NCBI RefSeq assembly: GCF_000423185.1
Contig: NZ_AUHM01000044.1
Location: 1 to 37,500 of the forward strand
Direction: 5' to 3'
Source of the DNA: Inquilinus limosus DSM 16000
GTDB taxonomy: Bacteria > Pseudomonadota > Alphaproteobacteria > DSM-16000 > Inquilinaceae
Length of the DNA stretch: 37,500 nt
The translations under genes and the position numbers were made by a program. Positions 7,704 through 17,700 of the stretch are shown one piece after another; positions within the stretch are counted from its first letter, which is position 1, and every line of letters starts with the position of its first letter. The notes beneath the pieces are model-generated. The model was not told the DNA's origin. It saw nothing but the letters and a program-made list of their open reading frames with translations, and did no database searches.

Positions 7704-9136
7704 AACCGATCATGGCAGTTGGGTGGAGCCGCTTCCGAGCGGCCATGCTCGTCATCGCGCTGACGCCGGCCGCGGGAACGGCCACGGCGCAGTCGCTCAC
7801 CGAGGCGCTGGCATCGGCCTATGCCACCAACCCGGACCTCGCCGCCGACATCGCCAACCTGAAGACGGTCAATGAAGGCGTCGCCCAGGCCCTGTCCGGC
7901 TACCGGCCGTCGGTCAGCGCGAGCGCCAGCATCGAGAGCCAGTTCACCAACACGCAGACCGACGGGCAGCGCGGCGGCACCGCCCTGCCCTCGGGCGGCC
8001 GGGACGGCCGGTGGCACGAGGTCAACCCGGCCACGCTCGGCATCACCGTCAACCAGAACCTCTACAATGGCGGCCGCACCCAGGCCGCGGTGAGCCAGGC
8101 CGAGAACACGGTCATGGCCACCCGCGCCGTCGTCCGGACCACCGAGCAGACGGTGCTGTTCGACGCCGCGACCGCCTATGCCGACGTGGTCCGGGCCCAG
8201 GCGGCGCTCGACGTCCGGCGCAACAACGAGGCGGTGCTGGGCCAGCAGCTGCAGGCGACCCGCGACCGGTTCAATGTCGGCGAGGTGACCCCGACCGATG
8301 TCAGCCAGGCCGAGGCCGCCCTGGCCAGCGCCGTCGCCGGCCGGGTCGAGGCGGAGGGCACGCTACGCACCAGCCGCGCCGTCTTCGAGCGCATCATCGG
8401 CCGGCCGCCGGAAATGCTGGAGACACCGGCCGTGCCGGCCGGCCTGCCGGCCTCGATGCAGGATGCGATCCGGCAGGCCCAGGAGAACCATCCGGGCATC
8501 GTCGCGGCGCTGTTCAGCGAGCGCGTGGCGGCCGACAACATCGACCTGCAGTTCGGGGCCCTGCTGCCGTCGATCGACCTGCAGGCGCGGATCCAGCGGC
8601 AGTATTCGACCGTGTCGCACCCGCGGTCGGGCGGCGGGGCGCAGAACCGCATCGATTCCGCGGCGATCATCGCCCAGCTGACCATTCCGCTCTATGCCCA
8701 GGGCAACCACGAGTCGATGGTGCGGCAGGCGCGCTATGCCCATGGCCAGAAGCGGATCCAGATCGAGGCCCAGCGGCGCCAGGCGATCCAGAGCGCCGTC
8801 CAGGCCTGGCAGTCGCTGGTCACCGCGCGGGCGGCAATAACGTCGTTCCAGGCGGCGGTCAGGGCCGAAAGAATAGCGGTGGACGGGCTGCGGCAGGAGG
8901 CCCAGGTCGGCTCGCGCACGGTGCTCGACGTCCTGACCGAGCAGCAGAACCTGCTCAACGCCCAGCTCAACCTGGTGGAGGCGCGGCGCAACGAGGTGGT
9001 CGCCGGCTATCAGCTTCGCGCCGCCATCGGCACCCTCACCGCGCGCGACCTGGCGCTGCCGGTCGAGGTCTATGATCCGGAGCCGGACTATCGCAAGACC
9101 CGGTCCCGCTGGTGGGGAACGTCGGTCGATGGATGA
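7700..9136 (+). CDS. TolC-family outer membrane efflux protein
   Basis: This 478-residue outer-membrane factor provides the exit duct for the RND pump encoded just upstream. A signal peptide (about residues 1-31, ending TATAQ) is followed by two OEP repeats rich in Ala/Gln/Glu helices. Typical TolC-family features include SLTEALASAYATNPDL near the mature N-terminus, QNLYNGGRT in the first repeat and GSRTVLDVLTEQQNLLNAQ in the second. It is translationally coupled to the SDR-like gene, so adaptor, pump, SDR-like protein and channel should be made from one message. The stop lies 25 bases from the convergent response regulator stop; only a weak GC stem (GGCCG/CGGCC) is seen between them. Confidence 0.93.
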   Translation: MKPIMAVGWSRFRAAMLVIALTPAAGTATAQSLTEALASAYATNPDLAADIANLKTVNEGVAQALSGYRPSVSASASIESQFTNTQTDGQRGGTALPSGGRDGRWHEVNPATLGITVNQNLYNGGRTQAAVSQAENTVMATRAVVRTTEQTVLFDAATAYADVVRAQAALDVRRNNEAVLGQQLQATRDRFNVGEVTPTDVSQAEAALASAVAGRVEAEGTLRTSRAVFERIIGRPPEMLETPAVPAGLPASMQDAIRQAQENHPGIVAALFSERVAADNIDLQFGALLPSIDLQARIQRQYSTVSHPRSGGGAQNRIDSAAIIAQLTIPLYAQGNHESMVRQARYAHGQKRIQIEAQRRQAIQSAVQAWQSLVTARAAITSFQAAVRAERIAVDGLRQEAQVGSRTVLDVLTEQQNLLNAQLNLVEARRNEVVAGYQLRAAIGTLTARDLALPVEVYDPEPDYRKTRSRWWGTSVDG

Positions 9137-9161
9137 CCGGCCGCCTGTCGCCGGCCCCCTG

Positions 9162-9836
9162 TCATGGCGCGGCCCGCAGCAGATACCCGACGCCGCGGAT
9201 GCTGCGGATCTCGACCCCTGCATCCGCCTCGGCGAGCTTGCGCCGGAGCCTGGACATATGGGCGTCGAGCGAGTTCGACTGGATCTCGTCGTCGAGTCCA
9301 TAGACGGCGGATTCCAGCGTCTCGCGGAGCACCGCGCGCTCCCGGCGCTGGATCAGGGCCTCCAGGATCGCCAGCTCCCGCCGCCGCAGCGGCAAGGGGC
9401 GGCCGTCGACCAGCGCCTCGCGGTGGCCCAGGTCGAATTCCAGCCGGCCCAGCCGGGCGAAGTCCGGCCGCGCCTCCGGCGGCCGCCGCAGCACGGCGCG
9501 AAGCCGGGCCAGGAGCTCCTCGAAGGCAAAGGGCTTGGCGAGATAGTCGTCGGCGCCGGCTTCGAGGCCTGTGACCCGGTCGCCGACATCGCCGCGGGCC
9601 GTCAGCACGATCACGGGCACCCCGACGCCCGACCGGCGGAGGGATCGCACCAGGCTCAGCCCGTCGCCGTCCGGCAGGCGCCGGTCGACGATGATGACGC
9701 GATACTCCGCGCACCGCGCCACGGCCTCGGCTTCGGCCAGCGAGGCGGCGCGATCGACCACGAAATCCCGCACCGCGAGGGCGGCGGCCAGGACCGCGGC
9801 CATCTCCGGCTCATCCTCCACAACAAGCACGCGCAT
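9162..9836 (-). CDS. OmpR/PhoB-family response regulator
   Basis: This is a 224-residue DNA-binding regulator. The receiver domain (1-115) has acidic residues in VVEDEPEM, the phospho-acceptor Asp51 (IIVDRRLPDGDG), Thr79 (VLTAR) and Lys101 (LAKPF). The winged-helix output domain (about 125-222) includes LRRRELAILEAL and DAHMSRLRRKL and ends in IRGVGYLL. The start at 9836 is supported by GGAGA five bases upstream; the longer open frame has no such signal. It is convergent with the efflux operon and on the same strand as the kinase at 492-1829. With no nearer kinase in view, the two probably form one system that controls the efflux genes between them (inference). Confidence 0.93.
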   Translation of the reverse strand: MRVLVVEDEPEMAAVLAAALAVRDFVVDRAASLAEAEAVARCAEYRVIIVDRRLPDGDGLSLVRSLRRSGVGVPVIVLTARGDVGDRVTGLEAGADDYLAKPFAFEELLARLRAVLRRPPEARPDFARLGRLEFDLGHREALVDGRPLPLRRRELAILEALIQRRERAVLRETLESAVYGLDDEIQSNSLDAHMSRLRRKLAEADAGVEIRSIRGVGYLLRAAP

Positions 9837-9882
9837 CACGATCTCCGCCGACCACCCTGCATCCCGCCTGATCGCGGCCACA

Positions 9883-9966
9883 TTGAGTCACGACTACGCT
9901 CGCGGCTCCGCTTGGCCCTCCTACGCGTCAAATCGCGTTCCCCAACACGGGCGCTCGGTGACTCAA
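9883..9966. repeat. 84-base element bounded by a perfect 9-base inverted repeat
   Basis: TTGAGTCAC (9883-9891) and GTGACTCAA (9958-9966) are exact inverted copies separated by 66 bases, inside the divergent gap between the response regulator and the acetyltransferase. They may be paired regulator half-sites controlling autoregulation, or the tips of a very small transposon-like insertion. No flanking duplication is evident. Confidence 0.4.
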
Positions 9967-10034
9967 GATTCCTGAAGGGCGTCTCTGACTGACCACGGCT
10001 ACCGCCCTCGGCACATTGGTTTGGAAACAACGAC

Positions 10035-10562
10035 ATGAATGACGACGTCATCACCTTCAAATCCGTTCTCACCGCCGACCTGCCTGCTTTCAAGAGAGAA
10101 TTGCAGGCAGCCTTCGCGGCGGCCGTCATTGACGAGTTCGGCTCCCTGCCCGACGGCCCTATCCCGTCCGATGACGATCTCGACCAGTCGATCGCCGCCC
10201 CCAATGCGGAGATTTTGCACGTCCTCTCCGGCGGGGAGAATGTCGGTGGCGCGGTCCTGACGATCGACGCGGCTACAAACCACAACTCGCTTGATCTCTT
10301 CTTCATATCATTGGCGAGGCACGGCCATGGTTTAGGTACGAAGGCATGGCACGCGATCGAGAGGCGATATCCTGAGACACTGGTTTGGCAGACGCACACA
10401 CCATACTTCGAGAAGCGAAATATACACTTCTACATCAACAAATGTGGTTTCCAGATTGTGGAATTTTTCTGCAGGTACCATCCGGACTCGCATAAGACCG
10501 GTGGAGACGAACTGCGCAGTGGAGACGAGATGTTTCGATTCGAGAAAATCATGGAGCGCTAA
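10035..10562 (+). CDS. GNAT-family N-acetyltransferase
   Basis: This 175-residue protein has GNAT hallmarks. The acetyl-CoA pyrophosphate-binding loop RHGHGLGTKAW (95-105, fitting [RQ]xxGx[GA]) is preceded by a beta strand (LDLFFISL). A downstream strand/helix, YFEKRNIHFYINKCGF (124-139), is the typical 'N..a..fY.k.GF' motif B. The substrate is unknown. Composition is visibly poorer in GC than the surrounding genes, especially its second half, and it is followed by an AT-rich gap, so recent acquisition is plausible. The ribosome site is weak (GGAAAC). It is not part of the efflux or exoprotein operons. Confidence 0.78.
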   Translation: MNDDVITFKSVLTADLPAFKRELQAAFAAAVIDEFGSLPDGPIPSDDDLDQSIAAPNAEILHVLSGGENVGGAVLTIDAATNHNSLDLFFISLARHGHGLGTKAWHAIERRYPETLVWQTHTPYFEKRNIHFYINKCGFQIVEFFCRYHPDSHKTGGDELRSGDEMFRFEKIMER

Positions 10563-11381
10563 GCCGAATCAAGACTAATAAAAAAGTAGCGGACGGTCGC
10601 TGTGGCGCAGTTTGCGACCGGGCAGCTTGTGACCATGCAGCCAGATCGGACTAGAATACGAGTAAATTCCTGCGACGTCAAAACATCGATCAACCGCATC
10701 ACGCTATGTTCAAATAATTTCTGCAACAGTATAGCTTATTTATGGTAAACTGGCAATTTTTATATCAATTAGTTAAGTATTTTGACCTTTATATGGCCGG
10801 CTATTGCGCAAATGTTGTTCATCATGACTAGCCATCGCGCCACCACATTAAGATCGGGCATCGCAATACGCGTAGAGCGGGTGCTTTATACCCAATCGAC
10901 CTCGGCGCCAGTTCCCGCCAGGGCAGCCGCCGGCAGGCCCGCCGGTTCCGCTACGAGATCGTCCGCGCCTGGCCTCCAGCTCGTCGCGCGTGCCATATCC
11001 CCAAAAAGGTCCGAACGTCGTCAATTGGAGGCGCTTCGGCCTAAGCGCTGGCGTCCGGTTTGGAGCGCCGCTACAGCGACGCGGAATGGCCGGTTCGGAG
11101 CGGGCTGGCTGGCCCCCGAATGACCGCAATGGGGACAACAGAGTGGACTCCAGCAGCATCGCAGGAAGCTGTCCGCAACGAGCCGCCTGCGGTCATGGCG
11201 CATCTCTGGCGGCAGACCTCGATGGCGAAGTGGGCAGCGCCTACGGTCACGGCGCCAATTGTCTTGGCCCGCCGCTCTGACGGTGAAGGCGTGGTCCGGC
11301 GTACGACGTGCGCTACTCCTGTGGTGGTCTCGGTGCTCGATGCCGGCTTAGCCTTCCGTTTGTGAGAGCCGCAGAACGCAG

Positions 11382-11407
11382 AAAACCCCGCCTTTTCGGG
11401 GCGGGGC
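11382..11407 (-). terminator. Intrinsic terminator, minus strand
   Basis: The stem CCCCGCC (11386-11392) pairs with GGCGGGG (11400-11406) around a seven-base loop. On the minus strand the stem is followed immediately by TTTTC, the pattern of a rho-independent terminator. No recognisable minus-strand gene ends here, which is why the hairpins before it are of interest. Confidence 0.6.
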
Positions 11408-11512
11408 TTGGTGTCAGATCTCGATGTGGATCGAGTTATAACAAAGGTGGTTGCGGGGACCCGCAACCAACGATTCTTGCACCTGGTCGAGAGTGCGATT
11501 CCGCGACTCTCG
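11386..11512 (-). ncRNA. Candidate structured RNA: four consecutive hairpins ending in a terminator
   Basis: Read on the minus strand from 11512 the order is as follows. First is a hairpin with arms CGAGAGT/ACTCTCG plus an inner GCG/CGC (11488-11512). Next is a perfect 9-pair hairpin of arms GGTTGCGG/CCGCAACC plus a closing T-A pair (11448-11469), then a 6-pair hairpin CTCGAT/ATCGAG with a 4-base loop (11420-11435). The last is a GC-rich stem CCCCGCC/GGCGGGG (11386-11406) followed by TTTTC. The regular spacing and terminal U-run suggest the 3' end of a small RNA or a structured transcript end. An overlapping minus-strand frame of 81 codons (11414-11659) stops just before the terminator and is an alternative explanation. 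Confidence 0.35.
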
Positions 11513-11787
11513 GCGTGGGACTAGTTCCTTGGCCACCCATTTTCTCTGCTTCAGATCATAACCGGGGCGGCTGCCGCATCGTGCCGCTGGGCGGAGGAGT
11601 TGCGGCCGCGCAGGACCACCCGACCGCCGCGCCTCTGCAACCGCCCCGGCGAGAATCACGCCGGCCGGGCCGACGCCGCGTCACGAAAAATTCACCGGAC
11701 CGGGATGGCGGCGAAAACGGCTCCGCCGATAGGACAGGAAGGATAGAGCGCGCCCATATCATTCATTTATAGTCCTGGAGTGCCCAG

Positions 11788-14700
11788 ATGGCCGGCATCG
11801 GCGCCCCGATTCGTCCCGTTTCCCGATTCGTGTCCTCCCCCTCCGTGTCCGGCGTCCTGACGCGGCGGCTGCGGCTGGGCTGCAGCGCCCTCGCCCTGAT
11901 CGCCGGGCTGGCGGCGCTGGCGGGCGCGGCGGAACCGGCGCGCGCCGACAGCACCAGGATCGTCGGCATGCGGCTGGTGCGCGGCGACACCCCGGCCTCG
12001 GCGACCGCTGCCGGCAGCGGAGGCGGCAATGGCAGCCGCGGCAACAGCGCCGTCGCCCGGGCGCTGTCCCGCGCCGCCTCCGCCGGCACCCCGCGCGCGC
12101 TGTTCGGCGGCATGCGGCTGCAGCGGGTCGAGACCGGCGCCAACAACCCGGTGATCGACGCGACCAACAAGCTGATGACCATCGAGCAACTGAAGCCGAA
12201 GGCAATCATCAGCTGGGACAAGTTCAACATCGCCGGCGACGAGACGGTGCGCTTCGACCAGAAGGGCAACCGGGACTGGGCGGTGCTGAACAGGATCCAC
12301 GACCAAGCCCCGTCGCGCATCGACGGCAAGCTGAAGGCCGATGGCCATGTCTATCTGATCAACCAGAACGGCGTGATCTTCGGCAACGGCTCGCAGGTCA
12401 ATGTTCGCAACCTGGTGGCGTCGTCGCTGGACATCAGCACCGACCAGTTCACACGCGGCATCCTCTCCAACCGCAATCCGACACCGGACAGCGACGGCAA
12501 GATACCGCCCGTGTTCGCGCACGACGGCGACGGCGAACCCGGCCAGATCCGGGTCGAACGCGGCGCGGTCATCGAGGGGCCGGACAACAGCAGCGTCATG
12601 CTGCTGGGCGGGTCGGTGGTCAACGAGGGCACCATCCGCGCCCCCGCCGGACAGGTCGTGATCGGCGCCGGCCGAAAGGTCTATCTCTATCCCGCATCGT
12701 CGGGATCGACGCCGGTGGACGAGCGGTATCCCCGCGGCGTCGCGATCGAGGTCGATGCCCTGCGCACTCCCGACTCCCGCACCGCCGACCGGGTGGTGAA
12801 CACGGGGACGATCGACACGCCGCGCGGCGGCAACATCTCGATCGCCAGCCTGCTGATCGACCAGAACGGCAGGCTGTCGGCGACCACCACGGTGCGCGCC
12901 GGCGGCTCGATCCAGCTCAAGGCCGCCACGGACCCGACCTATAACAGTGGCGGCGAATTCAATTTGCGAGCCGTTTCCGGCAAGGTCACCTTCGGACGCG
13001 GCAGCGAGACGACCGTCCTGCCGGAGGACAGCGCCGAGACCATCACCGACAACGAGACCTTCGAACATTCGCGGGTCCAGGTGATCGCGGGCGCCGGGAC
13101 CATGGAGCGGGGGGCGGAGATCCGGGCGCCGGCGGGCGATGTCGGGATCGAGATCGGAAATGCCCCCTTCGACGGCTCGCCGAACCGCTTCACCATGGAA
13201 CGGGGCAGCCGGATCGACGTGTCCGGCACCACCTCCACCGAGGTGGCGATGGAGCGGAACCAGATCTCGATCACGCTGCGCAACAACGAGCTGAACTCGC
13301 CGCTGCAGCGCGACGGCTTCCTGTTCGGCAAGACGGTCAACGTCGATGTCCGCGAGGGATCGCCGATCGGCAGCATCGGCGATTATCTGAAGAGCGTCGG
13401 CCGCACGGCGGTGGAGCGCAGCGCGGCCGGCGGCACCGTGTCGATCACCTCCGATGCGGTCGAGACCGGCGAGGTGGTGATCCGGGACGGCGCCACCATC
13501 GACGTCTCCGGCGGGCAGGTGCGGTATCGCGGCGGCTGGCTGGACACCACCCAGCTGGTCGGCGCCGACGGCCGGGTCTACGACATCAGCGAGGCGACGC
13601 CGGACATCCAGTATGTCGGTTTCGCCGAGCAGCGCTTCGCCCAGCAGAAATTCTACGGCCCGCGCTGGGAGGCCGGCTACACCGACGGCATGGACGCCGG
13701 GTCGGTCAGCATCACCACCGGCGCCGCGGTGATCGACGGCCGCGTCACCGGGCGGACCACGGCCGGGGCGCGGCAGCGGGCCCGCGACCAGCTGCCGGCG
13801 CTGGGCAGCCTGACCCTGTCGCTGAACCGGGCGGTCGACGTCACCTTCGGCGCCGGCGGCCCGCGGCTGCCCGAGGGTTTCGGGTCGGGCGAGGCGCTAC
13901 GGAAGGATCTGCGCGACAGGCTGGTGCTGGATCCGTCGCTGGTCGGCGCCGGCGGGGTGGACCGGATCGCGGTCACGACCGCGGGCGGCGACATCGCGGT
14001 GCCGCGCGGCGTGACCCTGCGCACCGCCCCCGGCGGGTCGGTCGATCTGCGCTCCAGACCAACGGCCTCCCTTCTCGGCCTCTATGACGCGGAGTCGGTG
14101 CTCGATCAGTTCGGCAGCATCATCGTCGCCGGCGCGATCGAGGCGCCGTCGGGCACCATCACCCTGAGCGGCCGGGACGTGACCCTGAGGTCCGGCGCGC
14201 AGCTGACGGCGCGCGGGCAATGGGTGAACGACCGGATCGACGCGAACGGCAATCCCTATCCCGGCGGGTCGGGCCCGGCCGGCGCCGCGCTGCCGGACGG
14301 CGGCACGATCGACCTGAGCGCGCTGGAAGACCTGACCATCGCGGGCGGCAGCCTGATCGACGTCTCCGCCGGCGGCTGGGTGGCGAGCGACGGATCGCTG
14401 ACCAAGGGCGATGGCGGCGAGGTGCGGCTGACCACAAGCCGCTTCGCCGATGCGCAGATCGCGGTCCGGCCGAGCGTCGGGCGGCTGGTGCTCGACGGCG
14501 AGCTCCGGGGCTACGGGCTGGACCGCGGCGGCAAGCTGACCATCCGCACCGACCGGATCTGGATCGGCGGCGGGCTGGCGCCGAAGGGGGCGCTGGTGCT
14601 GGACCCCGGCTTCCTGAGCCGCGGCGGCTTCAGCGACGTGACGCTGCACGGCTATCGCGGCGTCACCGCGGCGCCGGGCGCGGTGGTGACGCCGGCGGCG

Positions 14701-17700
14701 GCCTCGCTGCGGCTGAACCCGGACCATCTGTGGCGTGCCGGCGGCAGCGACGTGTTCGGCTTCGCCAGCCTGGAGGTGCTGCCGGAGGAGCTGCGCCCGG
14801 CCGGGTCGCTGACCCTGATCGCCCGGGGCAGCGATCTGAGGGCCGACGACTACGGGGTCGACGGCGTCGATGCGCAGGGGCGGTCCTACGAGGGCGGTGG
14901 CAGCGTCGTCTTCGGCCGGGGCTCGATGGTCCGCATGGGCATGGGCGGCTCGGTCACCGCGGTGGCGGCGCGCACGGTGCGGGTGGACGGCATGATCGAC
15001 ACCCCGGCCGGGACGATCGACCTGAGCGGCGGCGTCACCGTCGATGGCGCGTCCGTTGTGGCCTACGACCCCGAGGCGGGCGTCCGCATCGGCGCGACCG
15101 GCCGGTTGCTGGCCCGCGGCGCGGTCAGGCTGGACCCGACGACGGACGGGACCCGCCGCGGCACGGTGCTGGACGGCGGCACCATCTCGCTGCGCTCCTA
15201 CAACGGGGCGGTGATCGTCGAACGCGGCGCCCTGCTCGACGTCTCCGGCGTCGCGACCGGGTTCGACCTGCGCAGCATGACCATGTACGGGCTGAAGCTG
15301 CGGCGGCAGACCGTCGCCAGCAACGGCGGCACGATCCGGCTGGCCGGCAGCGAAGGCCTGTTCGTCGACGGCACCCTGCTGGGCCGCGGCGGCGGCGCCG
15401 GCGCCGAGGGCGGCACGCTGATCACCGAGATGATCGCGAAGCAGCCGGCGTTCGAGAATCGCCCCGACCTGCCGGTCGACTTCCTGCGGGTGCTGAACAT
15501 CCGGCAGTCCGGCCTGTCGCCGGCCGCGGCCGACGGCTACGGCGCCGACACGCTCGGCGGCCTGGCCGGCCAGGGCTTCGTCGCCGCCGATACGGTGATG
15601 GACGGCGGCTTCGGCACATGGGTGATGGGATCCGACAACGTCGTCAATTTCGACGGCGACGTCACGGTGAAGCTGGGCCGCGAGATTCAGGTTTCGGCCT
15701 ATACGATCACCGCGACGCGCGGCTCCAGCGTGGTGCTGGAGGCGCCGCGGGTGGTCCTCGCGAAGACCGGCAACGAGTCACTGGGACCGGTGGGACTGGT
15801 TTCCCCGCTGGACAAGCGGATCCTCAGCCCCGCGACCCAGCTCTCCATCCTGGCGGATCTGATCGACATTGGCGGCAGCAATCTCCGCCTCGGCGGTCTC
15901 TACCGGTTCCAAGTCGGCTATGATCCCGAAACCTTCGAGCCGATCTACAAGGACCGCCGTTTCGGCGGCTTCGGGCTGGTCCGTTTCGAAAGCCGCGGCG
16001 ACATCCGCTTCGCGGGCAGCACGGGCAACGCCCCCGGCAGGCTGGACACCGCCGGAGACCTGGTGTTCCGGGCGGCGCAGCTCTATCCCGCCACCGACCA
16101 GACCTTCACCGTCAACGCCCTCGGCAAGGTCACGGTGGGGCGGAGCGGCAAGGCCGGCATGCCGCTGTCGATCGGCGGCCAGCTCACGATCACGGCGCCC
16201 GAGATCGTCCAGAACGGCACGATCCGGGCGCCCCTGGGCAGGATCGTCCTGGGGCTGGAGGGCAGCGTCGACGGCGTCAGCAAGGTGACGCTCGGCCGCG
16301 GCAGCGTGACCTCGGTGTCGGCCGACGGGCTGACGGCCCCCTACGGCTACGTCCAGAACGGCTCTCTGTGGTACAATCCGGCCGGCTTTGTGCCGCTCGA
16401 AAGCCCGCCGGCGAAGGAGGTGCGGCTGCGCGGCGACGATGTCGCCGTGGCGGAAGGGGCCGTCATCGACGTGAGCGGCGGCGGCGAATTGCTGGCGAGC
16501 GAATTCGTCCCGGGCCTGGGTGGGCCGGCCGACGTCCTGAACGACCCCAACAGTTTTGCCGTGATCCCGGACTATGACGGCTACGCGCCTTGGGATCCCT
16601 ATATCTCAGGCGGGCGGTCGCTTCTCCCGGAACCCAAATTCAATCAGGACCTGCCAGCCGTCGCATCCACAGCCTCCGTGGCCGGGCAGTCTTTGAACCA
16701 GGGATCGAACACCTCGCTGCGGGTGGGTGACCGGGTCTATCTGTCGGGCGGCGGCGGCCTGCCGGCCGGCACCTATGTGCTGCTGCCGGCGCGCTATGCG
16801 CTGATGCCGGGGGCGTATCGCGTCCGCGCCTTCGATGGCATCCTCGACATGCTGCCGGCGATGAACGGCCGGGCGCCGGACGGCGGCGCCTATGTCGCGG
16901 GCCGCCGCTCGGTCCTCAACACCGCGGTCTCCGACGCCCGCTGGACCGGCTTCCAGATCGAATCCGGCGAGGTGGTGCGCCAGCGGGCGCAGTATGACGA
17001 ATACCGGGCCAACAGCTTCTTCCGGTCCGAGGCCTTCCTGACGCGCCAGCAGACCGAAGGCAGGACCGCAACGCCGCTGACCCTGCCGATCGACGGCGGC
17101 ACGCTGGTGGCCAATGCCACCGCGACGCTGCGGCTGGACGGCACCGGCCGGTTCGCACCGGCCGAGGGCGGACGGCTGGGCCGCTTCGACGTCGCCGCCG
17201 CCAAGGTCGCGGTGGTGTCCGAAGGGGTCGACACCGGGGACCTGGCAGATGAGGGCTATCTGCTGCTGCAAGCCGAGCAGCTGAACGATTTCGGCGTCGG
17301 CAGCCTGATGATCGGCGGCGAGCGCAGCCTCGTCGCGCCCACCACCGCCGATCCGCGCGGCGGCACCCAGGTTGCGGTCTCGGCCAGCGACGTGGTCGTG
17401 CGCAACGAAGGCACGCCGCTGGAGGGGGCGGAGATCCTGCTGGCCGCCAGCAATGCGGTGACGGTGGAATCGGGCAGCGTGATCCGCACCACCGGGACCG
17501 ATGCCGGCCAGGGCGACACCCTGCGCCTCAGCGGCGACGGCGCGCTGCTGCGCCTGTCCACCGGCGGCCGGGCCGATGTGGTGCGGCAGGACGCGTTCGG
17601 CTTCGGCACGCTGACGATCCAGGAGGATGCGGCCGTTCTGGCCACGGGCAGCCTGACCCTGGATTCCAGCGGCGACACGATCCTCGCCACCGACCGGATC

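Larger units (their letters stand above)
10563..11787. other. 1.2-kb gap: AT-rich pocket, repeat-like debris, hairpin cluster
   Basis: No convincing protein gene is present. Bases 10563-10800 are strikingly AT-rich for this genome. Bases about 11008-11160 look like the dispersed, non-coding repeat-like sequence often met in alphaproteobacterial intergenic DNA (resemblance from memory, not tested). Bases 11386-11512 carry four hairpins listed separately. The last 130 bases form the leader of the exoprotein gene, with GGAG seven bases before its ATG. The triplet spacing GCGTCAC-GAAA-AATTCAC (11678-11695) weakly resembles a PHO box. Confidence 0.4.

Noticed and set aside
10035-10562. Toxin-antitoxin (GNAT toxin) module
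   Set aside because: No ribbon-helix-helix antitoxin gene stands upstream; the acetyltransferase appears alone.
11414-11659. 81-codon minus-strand frame ending just before the terminator
   Set aside because: No ribosome site or recognised domain, and its 3' half coincides with three hairpins; kept only as an alternative to the structured RNA.
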